Assembly: GCA_016722445.1 (NCBI GenBank) | Contig: JADKIZ010000010.1 | Coordinates: forward strand, 1 to 64,000 | DNA from: Flavobacteriales bacterium | GTDB taxonomy: Bacteria; Bacteroidota; Bacteroidia; Flavobacteriales_D; Sanyastnellaceae | Reading direction: 5' to 3' | Length of the DNA stretch: 64,000 nucleotides | Part shown: positions 28,258 through 38,573 of the stretch, one piece after another | How positions within the stretch are numbered: position 1 is the stretch's first letter | How the letters are laid out: every line of letters begins with the position of its first letter | Translations under genes and position numbers: made by a program | The notes under the pieces: generated by a model | Seen by the model: the letters and a program-made list of their open reading frames with translations, nothing else | What the model was told of the DNA's origin: nothing | Databases searched by the model: none

Positions 28258-29853
28258 TTAGAACGGTGCGTTTTCACCACCATATCCAAATGGTTCATCA
28301 TCGTCTTCCATGGTATTGAGTTTGGAAGAAATGGTGATGGTTGTTGTACCTCCGGCTTGTCCCATATCACCCGCGAATGCAGTATTGGCCTTCATGGCGT
28401 TGCCATATTGTTCATTTCCGTAATCGAATCCTTCCAGATTGGAGAATTTAGCGAGTCGTCCAATGAATCGCAACTTCACATCGGCGAGGGCACCATTACG
28501 GTGTTTGGCGACAATAATGGTTCCGGTTCCTTGTGTCGGATTTCCGTCCGCATCCACATCAATATTGTAATACTCCGGACGATAGATGAATGCCACGATA
28601 TCGGCATCCTGTTCAATCGCACCAGATTCACGAAGGTCGGAGAGCAAAGGACGTTTATCACCACCTCGTGTTTCAACCTGACGCGACAACTGAGAAAGAG
28701 CGATCACTGGAACATCCAATTCTTTCGCGATTCCTTTGATGCTACGCGAAATGGTAGAAATTTCCTGTTCGCGATTTCCTCCTTTCGTATCGCCACCAAC
28801 GGTCATGAGTTGCAGGTAGTCGATGATGATCATCTGTATTCCATGCTGTGCTTTCAATCGGCGACATTTCGCACGCAATTCAAATACAGAAAGGCCGGGA
28901 GTATCATCGATGAATATTGGCGCTTCAGCAATTCGGGATATCCGCTGGTGCAATTGATGAAACTCATGATCCTGCAAACTTCCCTTGCGAAGCTTCTCAG
29001 CATCAATTTCCGTTTCGCTGGAAATAAGACGTTGAACAAGCTGTACACTGGACATCTCAAGCGAGAAGATCGCAACAGGAATTTGAAATTCCACCGCCAT
29101 GTTTCTGGCCATGGATAATACGAAAGCTGTTTTACCCATACCAGGACGAGCCGCCACGACAATCATATCACTGCGTTGCCAGCCACTGGTCACACGATCG
29201 AGTTCTGTGAATCCTGAAGGAACACCACTAACTCCATGTGTATTCTGTCGAGCAGCTTCAATTTGGTCGAGTGCTGTTTTGATCAGAACGCTCATTTTAT
29301 CGTAATTCTTGCGAATATTTCCTTCGGCTACCTGAAAGAGATTGCTTTCCGCTTTATCCAACAAATCGAATACATCGGTGGTTTCATCGTAAGAATCCTT
29401 GATGATCTCATTCGAAATGCGAATCAACTCACGCTGGATATACTTCTGAGCGATGATACGGGCGTGGGTCTCAATGTTGGCGGTAGAAGCTACACGATTG
29501 GTCAACTGCGAGATGTACAGCGGTCCACCAACCACCTCAAGATCACCTTGTTTCCGCAAAGCATGCGTCACAGTGAGGATATCGATGGGTTCACCTTTTT
29601 GAAAAAGCGTAACCACAGCCTCATAAATGCGCACATGTGCTTCCTTGTAGAAACTGGAAGGTTTCAGGATGTCGATGACCGTGTTGACCGCAGTTTGTTC
29701 CAACATCATGGCACCAAGGACAGCTTCCTCAAGATCAACGGCCTGTGGTGGAAGTTTTCCCATTTCCACGCCCATCGCCTGCCCCATGGCATCACGGATG
29801 CCTTGAATGCGTTCTCTTCTGCGTTGTCTGTTGTCTTGATCGTTGAAAGCCAT
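28258..29853 (-). CDS. dnaB: Replicative DNA helicase DnaB
   Basis: A 531-residue replicative helicase that unwinds DNA at the fork. The N-terminal primase-interacting domain has LPPQAVDLEEAVLGAMMLEQTAV. The RecA-like ATPase domain has Walker A VAARPGMGKTAFVLSMARN, FSLEMSSVQLVQRL, Walker B MIIIDYLQLM and ALSQLSRQVETRGGDKRPLLSDLRESGAIEQDADIV with the arginine finger region. The C-terminal extension (about 60 residues, rich in G, N and T) is variable. Complete and intein-free. Confidence 0.97.
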   Translation of the reverse strand: MAFNDQDNRQRRRERIQGIRDAMGQAMGVEMGKLPPQAVDLEEAVLGAMMLEQTAVNTVIDILKPSSFYKEAHVRIYEAVVTLFQKGEPIDILTVTHALRKQGDLEVVGGPLYISQLTNRVASTANIETHARIIAQKYIQRELIRISNEIIKDSYDETTDVFDLLDKAESNLFQVAEGNIRKNYDKMSVLIKTALDQIEAARQNTHGVSGVPSGFTELDRVTSGWQRSDMIVVAARPGMGKTAFVLSMARNMAVEFQIPVAIFSLEMSSVQLVQRLISSETEIDAEKLRKGSLQDHEFHQLHQRISRIAEAPIFIDDTPGLSVFELRAKCRRLKAQHGIQMIIIDYLQLMTVGGDTKGGNREQEISTISRSIKGIAKELDVPVIALSQLSRQVETRGGDKRPLLSDLRESGAIEQDADIVAFIYRPEYYNIDVDADGNPTQGTGTIIVAKHRNGALADVKLRFIGRLAKFSNLEGFDYGNEQYGNAMKANTAFAGDMGQAGGTTTITISSKLNTMEDDDEPFGYGGENAPF

Positions 29854-30079
29854 AGCTTGATTTCCTTCTCCTCAAAAAAAATTCGGGGGTGTAAAAATGC
29901 GTCCGTGCAAACCCTTTTCAAGAACCTTGTTCTGAACAAAAGCCCGAAAACAATGAACGAATCACTGTTAACATTTGCTACCCCCTGTCACTCAGTTAAA
30001 TTTGAGGAAAAATCCCCGTTTCACGGCATGGAAATAAAATAGTTTTCAACGTGAGATTCACCATGGGATTAATTTGCTT

Positions 30080-31378
30080 ATGCGAAATTATCAGTGTCCA
30101 TTTTACATCGTGTTGATCGCCATGCTGGTCATCTTGTCATCCTGCAAAAAAGAGGAAGATGGTGAAGCACCTATTGTTACCATTCTTTCGCCTTCGGAAA
30201 ATGACATTTTCAATTACGGTGAATCAATTCCGATTCAGGTCAAAGTAAGCGACAATGAAAAAATCGATAGAGTGATCATAGAAATATTAGATGCGCAAAA
30301 TGCCAAGTTTCTCAGTACGGTTCAACTGCAGGGAAATTCATCGAGTCAAACCTTCGATGCGACGATCATGCAGGATGACCTTTATCTAGAATCGGGTTCT
30401 TATTACATCCGCGTTAAAGCAAGTGATGGTCGGAATGATGCTTTCGATTTTCAAGACATTCAGATCAACGCTGCCGCGAAAACTTTGAACCGGATATTTC
30501 TGGTGAAAGATTCCGGCAACGGACAATGTTCGATTGATAGTCTGAATTCCTCTGGAATATTTCCTGCGACAACATTCGCACATTCTGCAGATTTTTCCTT
30601 TGCAGATACCAAACAAAATGATTTGGTGATAGCATCAAATGATGAGCAAACTTTGGGCAGTTACGACTTGCCGTTGTTTTATCTGGAAACTTCCCACGAT
30701 CTTGACATCGATGGCGGTGAAATCATGACTGCACAAGCTCAGGATAAAAATGGCTGGAATAATTACTTGGGTTTTAGTGATGGCGATATCAGTGTTCTCA
30801 CAGAAAATGGATTGTATCAAAACGCAGTATTTGCGGCCAATGATGATCCGATACAACAACTCCTGATCACCGATCAATTCATTATTTCGTATGCTGAAAG
30901 CAGTAATGGCGTTTTCAGAACATTGAGTAATTACCTGAGAAGTTCCGGTTCTTTGCAGAACAGTATTTCATCGAATGTGGTCATCACCGGGATGATCGAG
31001 ACGGATGATAGCAATCGATTGTTGCTTTCCGTCGATGATGACGGTCAACCATTGATGTATTACAATATCGCCACCAACGCATTCAACGATGTGTTCACAT
31101 TCATGGAAAACAGCGCGGCAAATGGGATTTGGAAAGCAAACGGACAGAACTACTACGTTGCACACAGCAGCGGATTGACTTATTACAACACCTCAACCGG
31201 CAGCTATCAGGTCTATCCCATTTTTGGCGTAAAAGATGTGAAGTACGAACCTGTTACCAATCGGACATTTGTTGTGACATCCGCAGGTGTTTCGGCATAC
31301 AGCGAAAATCTTTCTACGCTTTTGTTTTCACATCCAGTGATAGATATCAAAGATCTGGTCTTTTGGTACAACAAGTGA
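30080..31378 (+). CDS. Ig-like lipoprotein of unknown function
   Basis: Starting at the ATG 30080, with a TTG two codons earlier in frame, the product is 432 residues. It has a lipoprotein signal peptide ending LVILSSCKKEED. Residues about 30-130 resemble a bacterial Ig-like domain (APIVTILSPSENDIFNYGESIPIQVKVSDNEKIDRVIIEI). The rest repeats short YNTSTGSYQVYPIFGVKDVKYEP-like strands typical of a beta-propeller. No catalytic residues are apparent. Function unknown; located at the outer or inner membrane surface. Confidence 0.75.
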   Translation: MRNYQCPFYIVLIAMLVILSSCKKEEDGEAPIVTILSPSENDIFNYGESIPIQVKVSDNEKIDRVIIEILDAQNAKFLSTVQLQGNSSSQTFDATIMQDDLYLESGSYYIRVKASDGRNDAFDFQDIQINAAAKTLNRIFLVKDSGNGQCSIDSLNSSGIFPATTFAHSADFSFADTKQNDLVIASNDEQTLGSYDLPLFYLETSHDLDIDGGEIMTAQAQDKNGWNNYLGFSDGDISVLTENGLYQNAVFAANDDPIQQLLITDQFIISYAESSNGVFRTLSNYLRSSGSLQNSISSNVVITGMIETDDSNRLLLSVDDDGQPLMYYNIATNAFNDVFTFMENSAANGIWKANGQNYYVAHSSGLTYYNTSTGSYQVYPIFGVKDVKYEPVTNRTFVVTSAGVSAYSENLSTLLFSHPVIDIKDLVFWYNK

Positions 31379-31426
31379 ATTTTGCTTCAAACAAGGCGAA
31401 CTCTCCATGCATGTTAACTATCAACA

Positions 31427-32008
31427 TTAAATATCATCCAACCCCTTCCCTGACATGATATGTGAATAGTATTTCTCAATTCGGCTTTCACGGGTAGAAG
31501 ATTGCTTTGCCGAAGAGATATAGAGCAAATAACCGCGCTGACGGCCGGGGGTAAGCGATTCAAAAGCTTTGCGGAATGCGGGATCTAACTTGAATTGTCT
31601 ACTGAGCTCTTCTGGAACTACAAATTCGGTGGTCTTCTTGAAAGTCACTTTTGCTCCAGATTTTTCTATTGCTATGGCTTCGCGCAGATATGCCTCAATG
31701 ACCTTGCCTTGTTTCGTGATTTCATCTGCTGAGGTAAAACGCATTTGTCTTCTATCCTGAACATTTTCTGTTTGCTGTATCAACAACGCTTTCGGATCTT
31801 TCATCAAGACGCCTTTGAAGAACAGCAATGCGCAATACTCTTTGAATCCGTGAATCAGCACCACATTGTCACCATCTAACGTATAACATGGATGCTTCCA
31901 TTTGAAATCCTCTTCTAGTTTGCACTTCATCACAATCTCCCGAAGCATGTTGTATTCATCATGCCATTTGGACTTTTTCTGAAAAAATATATCTGCTTGT
32001 GCGTTCAT
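31427..32008 (-). CDS. YdeI/OmpD-associated family protein (DUF1801 plus YdeI C-terminal domain)
   Basis: A 193-residue protein. The N-terminal part has the DUF1801/YdeI pattern (EEDFKWKHPCYTLDGDNVVLIHGFKEYCALLFFKGVLMKD). The C-terminal part has the bacteriocin-protection YdeI pattern (VVPEELSRQFKLDPAFRKAFESLTPGRQRGYLLYISSAKQSSTRESRIEKY). Family members are linked to stress and peptide resistance, but the mechanism is not settled. The following minus-strand neighbour is a DUF2200 gene. Confidence 0.85.
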   Translation of the reverse strand: MNAQADIFFQKKSKWHDEYNMLREIVMKCKLEEDFKWKHPCYTLDGDNVVLIHGFKEYCALLFFKGVLMKDPKALLIQQTENVQDRRQMRFTSADEITKQGKVIEAYLREAIAIEKSGAKVTFKKTTEFVVPEELSRQFKLDPAFRKAFESLTPGRQRGYLLYISSAKQSSTRESRIEKYYSHIMSGKGLDDI

Positions 32009-32059
32009 GGTTATGCTAAATTCTGATTGAGTGTTTTGATCGATAATTTCAATACAAAA

Positions 32060-32410
32060 TTACTGTCTCAAGATTTTATCCATTGCTCTTCCTTTCGCAA
32101 GTTCATCGATGAGTTTATCAAGATAGCGTACCTTTTTCATCAACGGATCTTCGATCTCTTCAATGCGATAACCACAGATGACTCCTGTGATTTTAGATGC
32201 ATTCTCGTTCAACTTTGGAGCCTTTTCAAAGAAAGTTTCAAAATCAACTTGCTTATCTATTTGCGCCTGTAGTGTTTTAGGGTTGTATCCCGTAAGCCAA
32301 TAAATAATGGTATCCACTTCATCTTTTGTCCTACCCTTCCTTTCCGCCTTTTGAATATAGAGTGGATATACGGAAGAAAATTTCATTCGATAAACCTTTG
32401 TATTGTCCAT
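32060..32410 (-). CDS. DUF2200-family small protein
   Basis: From the ATG at 32410 the protein is 116 residues (MDNTKVYRMKFSSVYPLYI). A 21-codon upstream extension overlaps the next gene and is unlikely. The motif KAERKGRTKDEVDTIIYWLTGY is the hallmark of DUF2200. No biochemical function is known. It is cytoplasmic by composition. Confidence 0.85.
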   Translation of the reverse strand: MDNTKVYRMKFSSVYPLYIQKAERKGRTKDEVDTIIYWLTGYNPKTLQAQIDKQVDFETFFEKAPKLNENASKITGVICGYRIEEIEDPLMKKVRYLDKLIDELAKGRAMDKILRQ

Positions 32411-32448
32411 AGTGGTGTAAAAATCTAAAATTTGATCCCAATAATATT

Positions 32449-34719
32449 TTATCTGAACAATTCTCCTACCCAAATTCCCCTACCAAATGTTCCAACCACC
32501 AACTCTTTTGTAGTGTAGTTGATGTCAAGTGATTTTATATAAGTGCCTGGCAGTCCTGTGAGAAGTGTCCATTTGTTGTCTTCGGGTAATCGGGTGAATA
32601 CACCGTAGTTTGATCCGACATAGAGGCGGTTGGTCTCATGATCTGTTGTCATGGATTCGCATTTTGCGCCGCCCATGTTTTGTGTTTTGTCGGTGTATTT
32701 TTTTCCATCAAAAAACCAGATCTTGCCATCAGCTTCCGGGCGATTGTACAACAACCAGAATTTCGACGCATCTGATGGATCGATGGACATATTCACAATC
32801 CATCCTTCTTGCGGAACGTGAGAGACTTTGGACCACTCAACCTTTGTTGGATCTTCATCACGAAGGTTTTTTGTCATCCACAATTCCGGACGGATTTTGG
32901 TTTCTTCATCAAGCACATAAGCATACATCACATCAGGATGCGAGGGTGACATGAAATAACGATACACCGAGTAGAGCGCTGAATCCTGATGCTGACAGTC
33001 AAAAATGGTTTCCCACTTTAATCCGAGATCTCTCGAACGCACCAACCGATTGCCGCCGCAATAAATGGTGTTGTGATCAACAGGGTGCATCCGTATCCAC
33101 GTATGCCATTCACTTTTTGAATTGGCACTTCTTGCGTCTTCAAATTTTCCATCGGAAGAACTTGCCTGAATCATTCCATTTTGCATCGTGGTGAAAACAA
33201 TAGCCGGATCTTTTGGAGAGGTGATGGTTTCAAAACCATCGCCCCATGATACATGCCACCATTTTTTATCGTGGAAAAAATTACCGCCGGTATCATATCC
33301 ACCAAAAGCGATCTGTTGTTCTTTGGTTTGTGCCACAGAGACTCCAAACACATTTGCTGCGCCAATTCCCTTATCCATGGCTTGCCAACTGATGCCCCGG
33401 TCATAACTAACACTCACACCACCATCGTGCGAAGCCCACACTGTTTCTCCATCAGGAGCAAATTCGATGTGGTGTATATCATCATGCATTTGATTTTTTT
33501 CGATTTTGGAAAATTTCCTTCCACCATCCAGACTGCGATGTATGGGCTGAACATTGGCACACAAAACCAATCTTGCATCTTTTGGAGAAACAGCAAATGC
33601 TCTTGCACGCGTAGAGTTCAAGTTGGTAACGTCACCGCGCATGTCTTTTACGTTCACCCAGTTTTTGGTTTTCAAATCGAAAAGTTGTAGCGAAGCTTGT
33701 CCACTCTTGCTTGCCGTTGCTCCTTCACTGCATGTCACTGCAACCAACAGAAAATAAGGCAATGATGGAGAATACTCCACACTCAATCTTAAGAATTTGT
33801 ACCGCTCGGGTTCATCGTACTCCGGTTGTGGCATGGTTTCCCAAGTCATTCCTCCATCATAACTGACCACAAGTTTTTCCCCTGATGCAACGATGATGTT
33901 TTCACTTTCGGTCGGATGTGGTATCACTTCGATATCATAAAAATTGCCTTCTACTACCCTCTTCCATTTGTGATTTGCTTTGCGCACACGTCCGGTGATT
34001 CGGGCAAACCACGAATTGCCTTTGCCTCCAAAAACATCTTCACAAATCCAAAGTCCCTTATTGCTTGCAACCATGGCAAATGAAAAATCATCGGGTTTAC
34101 AAACTACCTCACCAATGAATGTCGCATCATTATCGCGCATAAATGGTAATGCGGTTGAAGGATCATTGCCGTTGATGTTGATGTAGGATTTTCCGCTATT
34201 GTTTGTAAGCCATATGCCATCAGAAAACATGAACTGATCATCACCATCACCGGTAGAAATGATCCACTGACGATGGTCTTTTAAATTCACCGCAACAGAA
34301 GACACACCTGAAATCGGCAATTGATCTGTTCCGCCTGAATGCCAATGTGATCCGCCTTGATGCGTGTACCACAATCCACCTGTGGGTGAGCATGCCCAAA
34401 CATATTTCTGATCATGTGGATGAACGAACAGATAATTGATTCTGCCTGTTCCATTGCCTCTGTTCACTGCATATGCGGGAATGGCCTTACCTCCTGGATT
34501 CAATTCTTCGGGTTGAACATCTGGCCCAACAAATTCCCACTTCCATCTTTTTTGATCTTCAATTTGGGTGACCGCATAACCGGGAACATAACAATTCTCG
34601 CGAAGAAATTGTTTGTACCATGAAGGTGATGTGGTTGTCACTTCCACAGAATCGTTCTGTGCATAGAATATTCCGTAATGCACAAACAATAACATGGTGA
34701 TGAGAAGTCTACACGACAT
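32449..34719 (-). CDS. Secreted VPS10/BNR-repeat beta-propeller (sialidase/sortilin-like)
   Basis: A 756-residue secreted protein with a signal peptide ending near GIFYAQN. Repeated BNR/Asp-box-like motifs recur: WYTHQGGSHWHSGG, WLTNNSGKSYININ, VVSYDGGMTWETM, HRSLDGGRKFSKI, SVSYDRGISWQAM and VRSRDLGLKWETI. Together these give the large propeller of VPS10/sortilin-type proteins. The C-terminus GTFGRGIWVGELFR closes the propeller, and there is no T9SS sorting domain. The ligand is unknown; such proteins bind or process glycans or proteins outside the cell. Confidence 0.85.
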   Translation of the reverse strand: MSCRLLITMLLFVHYGIFYAQNDSVEVTTTSPSWYKQFLRENCYVPGYAVTQIEDQKRWKWEFVGPDVQPEELNPGGKAIPAYAVNRGNGTGRINYLFVHPHDQKYVWACSPTGGLWYTHQGGSHWHSGGTDQLPISGVSSVAVNLKDHRQWIISTGDGDDQFMFSDGIWLTNNSGKSYININGNDPSTALPFMRDNDATFIGEVVCKPDDFSFAMVASNKGLWICEDVFGGKGNSWFARITGRVRKANHKWKRVVEGNFYDIEVIPHPTESENIIVASGEKLVVSYDGGMTWETMPQPEYDEPERYKFLRLSVEYSPSLPYFLLVAVTCSEGATASKSGQASLQLFDLKTKNWVNVKDMRGDVTNLNSTRARAFAVSPKDARLVLCANVQPIHRSLDGGRKFSKIEKNQMHDDIHHIEFAPDGETVWASHDGGVSVSYDRGISWQAMDKGIGAANVFGVSVAQTKEQQIAFGGYDTGGNFFHDKKWWHVSWGDGFETITSPKDPAIVFTTMQNGMIQASSSDGKFEDARSANSKSEWHTWIRMHPVDHNTIYCGGNRLVRSRDLGLKWETIFDCQHQDSALYSVYRYFMSPSHPDVMYAYVLDEETKIRPELWMTKNLRDEDPTKVEWSKVSHVPQEGWIVNMSIDPSDASKFWLLYNRPEADGKIWFFDGKKYTDKTQNMGGAKCESMTTDHETNRLYVGSNYGVFTRLPEDNKWTLLTGLPGTYIKSLDINYTTKELVVGTFGRGIWVGELFR

Positions 34720-34744
34720 ACTGCCCGAAGATAAGAATTTTATT

Positions 34745-34916
34745 TCATTGGTACTAGGTACCAGGTATTAGGTATTAGGACCGCGAAAGGAAGTATTTGA
34801 TCATCTCAATACTCGCATCTGACAATAGATAATTCATAATTCATAATTCATAATTCATAATTCATAATTCATAATTCATAATTCATAATTCATAATTCAA
34901 AATTCATAATTCAAAA
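34745..34916. repeat. Composite dispersed repeat: TACTAGG heptamers, GGACCGCGAA core, AATTCAT array
   Basis: Heptamers GTACTAG, GTACCAG, GTATTAG, GTATTAG (34750-34779), core GGACCGCGAAAGGAAGT then ATCATCTCAATACTC (34777-34815), spacer, and about twelve AATTCAT units (34830-34915). Same order and orientation as the copies at 19081 and 38574. Confidence 0.85.
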
Positions 34917-34949
34917 GAAAGGGCCGACTACCCGCCGACCCTTTCAACT
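34917..34949 (-). terminator. Terminator after metK
   Basis: The hairpin GAAAGGG / CCCTTTC encloses a GC-rich loop; on the minus strand it is followed by TTTTG and then the AATTCAT array. Confidence 0.6.
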
Positions 34950-34963
34950 TATCTACGAAATCC

Positions 34964-36265
34964 TTATTTGATTCCGAATTTCTTTTTTGTCGCTTCAACG
35001 GCATTGAGTTCTTCCCAAGGGAAAAGCTTTACCTTCACTTTGATTTCGTTCTTTTTGCCTTTGTTGAATACCTTCTCTACCACTTTGCTTTCACGTCCCA
35101 TGTGTCCGTATGATGCAGTTTCGAGATAGATAGGAGAACGCAAGTTGAAACGCTTTTCAATGAAGTATGGTCTCATATCGAACTCAGGCATTCCTTGAAG
35201 GATACGTGCGATTTCACCATCCGTCTTTTTCACTTTCGCAGTTCCGAAAGTATTGACGAAAAGTCCTACAGGCTGAGCAACACCAATGGCGTATGCTACC
35301 TGAACCAAAGCTTCATCACATACACCTGCAGCAACGAGGTGTTTTGCAATATGACGTGTTGCATATGCAGCAGAACGGTCAACTTTGGATGGATCTTTTC
35401 CTGAAAATGCACCACCACCGTGAGCACCTTTTCCACCGTAAGTATCTACGATGATTTTACGTCCGGTGAGACCAGTATCGCCGTGTGGACCACCAATAAC
35501 GAATTTACCGGTTGGGTTTACGTGATATTTGATTTTATCATTGAAGAGTGCCTGAACACGTTTCGGAAGTTTTTTCTTCACACGTGGCACCAAAATATTG
35601 ATCACATCATCCTTGATTTTTTTCAGCATCACGGCATCTTTACCAAAGTCATCGTGTTGTGTAGAAATCACGATGGCATCGATGCGAATAGGCTGATTGT
35701 CGTCGCCATATTCAATGGTAACCTGACTTTTCGCATCAGGACGCAGGTAAGGCATTACTTTACCTTTTCCGGATTCTGCTTCACGACGGATAGCAGACAA
35801 TTCGCGCAATAATGTGTGAGCCAATTCAAGAGGAAGAGGCATGAAATTGTCGGTTTCGCTGCAAGCATAACCGAACATCATTCCTTGGTCACCAGCGCCT
35901 TGTTCTTCAGGTTTCTTGCGTTCAACACCCTGATTGATATCCGGTGATTGTTCGTGAATGGCACTGAGAATACCGCAGCTATTCGCTTCGAACATGTATT
36001 AACTTTTGGTATAACCAATGCGTTTGATGACATCGCGCGCAATGTCTTGAACGTCAAGGTAAGCCTCAGACTTCACCTCACCTGCCAGAACAACCTGACC
36101 AGTGGTTACAAGTGTTTCGCAGGCCACTTTCGATTGCGGATCGTAAGCAAGAAAGTTATCGATCAGTGCATCCGAGATCTGATCTGCTACTTTGTCCGGA
36201 TGTCCTTCCGACACCGATTCAGAGGTAAATAGATATGGCATGAATTGTTTTTTTTGAGCGGCCAA
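34964..36265 (-). pseudogene. metK: S-adenosylmethionine synthase with an in-frame stop codon
   Basis: MetK makes S-adenosylmethionine from methionine and ATP. Codons 1-88 (from ATG 36265) show TSESVSEGHPDKVADQISDALID. Codon 89 is TAA (35999-36001), where the family has Glu in TKSEYMFEANSCGIL. The same frame then continues intact to the end: GAGDQGMMFGYAC, LRPDAKSQVTIEY, GGPHGDTGLTGRKIIVDTYGG, GGGAFSGKDPSKVDRSAAYA. Read through, the protein is 433 residues, with the long insert regions usual in Bacteroidota. A single GAA to TAA change explains the lesion. Because metK is normally essential, a base-call error is the likelier reason. Confidence 0.9.
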
Positions 36266-36333
36266 AAGTAGTCAGCCAACCGACATTTTCTGCCATACTT
36301 TTATCAATACCCTATCTTGATAAATTCAAGTTG

Positions 36334-38493
36334 TTATTTTTTCTTCGCGCTCAAGCGAATTTTTCCGGGAAAAACCAACCAAAAAAACCACACCATCCAG
36401 CCTGCAACAGCAAGCCATTGAAGTTTGGGGATCCATTTTGAAGCATAGGTAAAAACAACTGTCCCGGAAGAGTTTGCCGGCACTTTCACTGCCATGATCA
36501 TCCCATTCACCTTTTCAATTGGCACTGGATTGCCTTGAAACAGTGCCGACCATTGTCCATGGTAGTTTTGGTTGAGACAAAGCCATGATTCATGCCCTGA
36601 TGGATTCGAAAAATCAGCAGTAAAACTGTTGAATCCTATATTCATTGCTTTTATTTCCTGTGAGTTCCTGATTGTCGCACTCTTATCAGAAGCTTCATAA
36701 CCCAAGTATTTCTTGCCTTCCTGCCAAAACTGGTCAGTCATGAAGATCAGCGGATAGTTTAAATTCCAATCCAATGCGCCGCTTTTCTTCGCATCATCAA
36801 AATCCTTCATCCGCAATGGATTTTCACCTTCACTGCAAACATGTTTGAAAAAAGTGGCATAGTTCACCTGAATGCCGTCAGTTAGTTTCACATCGCGTTT
36901 GTCATGCATTTCACGCATGGGAATATCCGCAGTTATCTGTGCGATTTCATGTGGCAGTTCGTCGAAAAATGATTTCATTTTGGTGAAATCATACGTGTGG
37001 TACATCGTGGTGGGGCCAGTAAAACGCGAATGCAATCCGAGATCGACAATCGTAAAGAATACGATGGTTACAAACCATGAGAAACGGAATATTTTCTTCA
37101 GCAATATTGCTAGCAGCAACAATGCGATGGTGACCATACCATTGAGCCAGATGAGTGTGTTCATGCCAGTGGATGGCAATTCTTCCATGGTTTGCACTTC
37201 ATGCCATGCTTTCTTCAACAATTCAAGTGAACTATTTCCGGCAGAAATCGCCGTGATGATAACCAACATGCTCAAAGTGACACCCAATAGAATTTTCTCC
37301 GATCGAACGAATGTCTTGCCTTCGAACAAGTCTTTTAACCGAAAACCGGCAAGGACAATGAGGCAAAAAATGCCATACGATCTGAAAAATGCCGGATGTC
37401 TGAAACTGCCGAATCCAGGCAGTTTGAAGAGATATTGGTAGAGAAATGTTTCATCACCACATGCTATCCAAAAAGAAAGGATGGCGCTGATCAAAAACGC
37501 AATAAAAATTTTGTTCCGTAAATACCTAATGCAACCTATCAACATCATGATCAGCATGGCAAAACCGATATACGTATCGCGCAGGGACAAATCCGTGAGA
37601 TTAAACCAATCGTGGTTTCTGTCGTTGGTTGCGTAGGGAAATACCAGTGAAAGCCAATTCCCGGGGACCAATGGATTGATCACCATATCCTCGTAAGGAC
37701 GCTGTTGAGCACGGTTGAAATATGGCAGAAATTCATAGAATGATGCCACATATGGAGCCATGATAGCGATGAAGATTATCACTGCAGGCCAAGACTGACG
37801 AAGGATTGACCAAAGTACTGTTCCTGAGAATTTCAATCGCATCCAATGCCACAAGATCAAAACTGCGATGATGTAAAGCATGATGATGGTATAGGCCGGA
37901 CTCGCTCCTGTGATATTCATCGCCATGAATCCGCAGAGATAGATCGCGTATTTCATCTGCATGGTTTTCAAATACTCCATGAGCGACCAGATGATCCATG
38001 GTAGCCAGGCGACACCTATCAGAAATACCATGAGATGTGTCGATCCTGTCATAAAGCCTGAAAGCGAATATGCCAAACCAAGTAAGAAGGCCGTCTTCTC
38101 GTTGTGGTGAATCGACATGCTGAATCTGTACATGCCCAGTGCGGCAATAACAAAACAGGACAACAATTCGATATTCATCGATATCATATCATACTGTCCG
38201 AACAACATGATGATCCTTGTAATCGGATACCAACATCCACTTTGTAAATCCGCATAGCCGGGATAGCCCATGCGCTGAAAAGGATTCCAGTAAGGCATCT
38301 GATCATTCTCCAGAAAAAAACTGATGAAATAACGGTATGGCAAATAGCCATTCGTCGTATCCCATTTGGGAAAATTCATCATGCCTGTGAATGGATATAG
38401 CACCGCCAGGACGACTACCACAAGCGCCAATGGATAAATACTCTTTTTAAAGAGGCTGATGATTTTACTCAAGTGATCCCGGTTACCTCGCAA
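36334..38493 (-). CDS. YfhO-family polytopic membrane protein (GT-C-like)
   Basis: A 719-residue membrane protein with about twelve hydrophobic helices in the first 500 residues and a soluble C-terminal part before a last helix and a short basic tail (IRLSAKKK). The N-terminal luminal loop NFPKWDTTNGYLPYRYFISFFLENDQMPYWNPFQRMGYPGYADLQSG, with D after the first helix and the WNP..G.G pattern, is typical of YfhO-family proteins. These resemble GT-C glycosyltransferases that use polyprenyl-linked sugars. It likely acts in glycosylation of surface polymers; the acceptor is unknown. Confidence 0.8.
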   Translation of the reverse strand: MRGNRDHLSKIISLFKKSIYPLALVVVVLAVLYPFTGMMNFPKWDTTNGYLPYRYFISFFLENDQMPYWNPFQRMGYPGYADLQSGCWYPITRIIMLFGQYDMISMNIELLSCFVIAALGMYRFSMSIHHNEKTAFLLGLAYSLSGFMTGSTHLMVFLIGVAWLPWIIWSLMEYLKTMQMKYAIYLCGFMAMNITGASPAYTIIMLYIIAVLILWHWMRLKFSGTVLWSILRQSWPAVIIFIAIMAPYVASFYEFLPYFNRAQQRPYEDMVINPLVPGNWLSLVFPYATNDRNHDWFNLTDLSLRDTYIGFAMLIMMLIGCIRYLRNKIFIAFLISAILSFWIACGDETFLYQYLFKLPGFGSFRHPAFFRSYGIFCLIVLAGFRLKDLFEGKTFVRSEKILLGVTLSMLVIITAISAGNSSLELLKKAWHEVQTMEELPSTGMNTLIWLNGMVTIALLLLAILLKKIFRFSWFVTIVFFTIVDLGLHSRFTGPTTMYHTYDFTKMKSFFDELPHEIAQITADIPMREMHDKRDVKLTDGIQVNYATFFKHVCSEGENPLRMKDFDDAKKSGALDWNLNYPLIFMTDQFWQEGKKYLGYEASDKSATIRNSQEIKAMNIGFNSFTADFSNPSGHESWLCLNQNYHGQWSALFQGNPVPIEKVNGMIMAVKVPANSSGTVVFTYASKWIPKLQWLAVAGWMVWFFWLVFPGKIRLSAKKK

Positions 38494-38573
38494 ACATAAC
38501 GTACTTTTTTAACTCCCCCTTTCCCCACTCCCCACCATACCTCACCTCCAAACAATACAACGCCTGCCCCATC

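Noticed and set aside
35999..36001. metK TAA read as a recoded or readthrough codon
   Set aside because: No recoding signal or release-factor evidence is visible. Other genes in the window use TAA as a normal stop.
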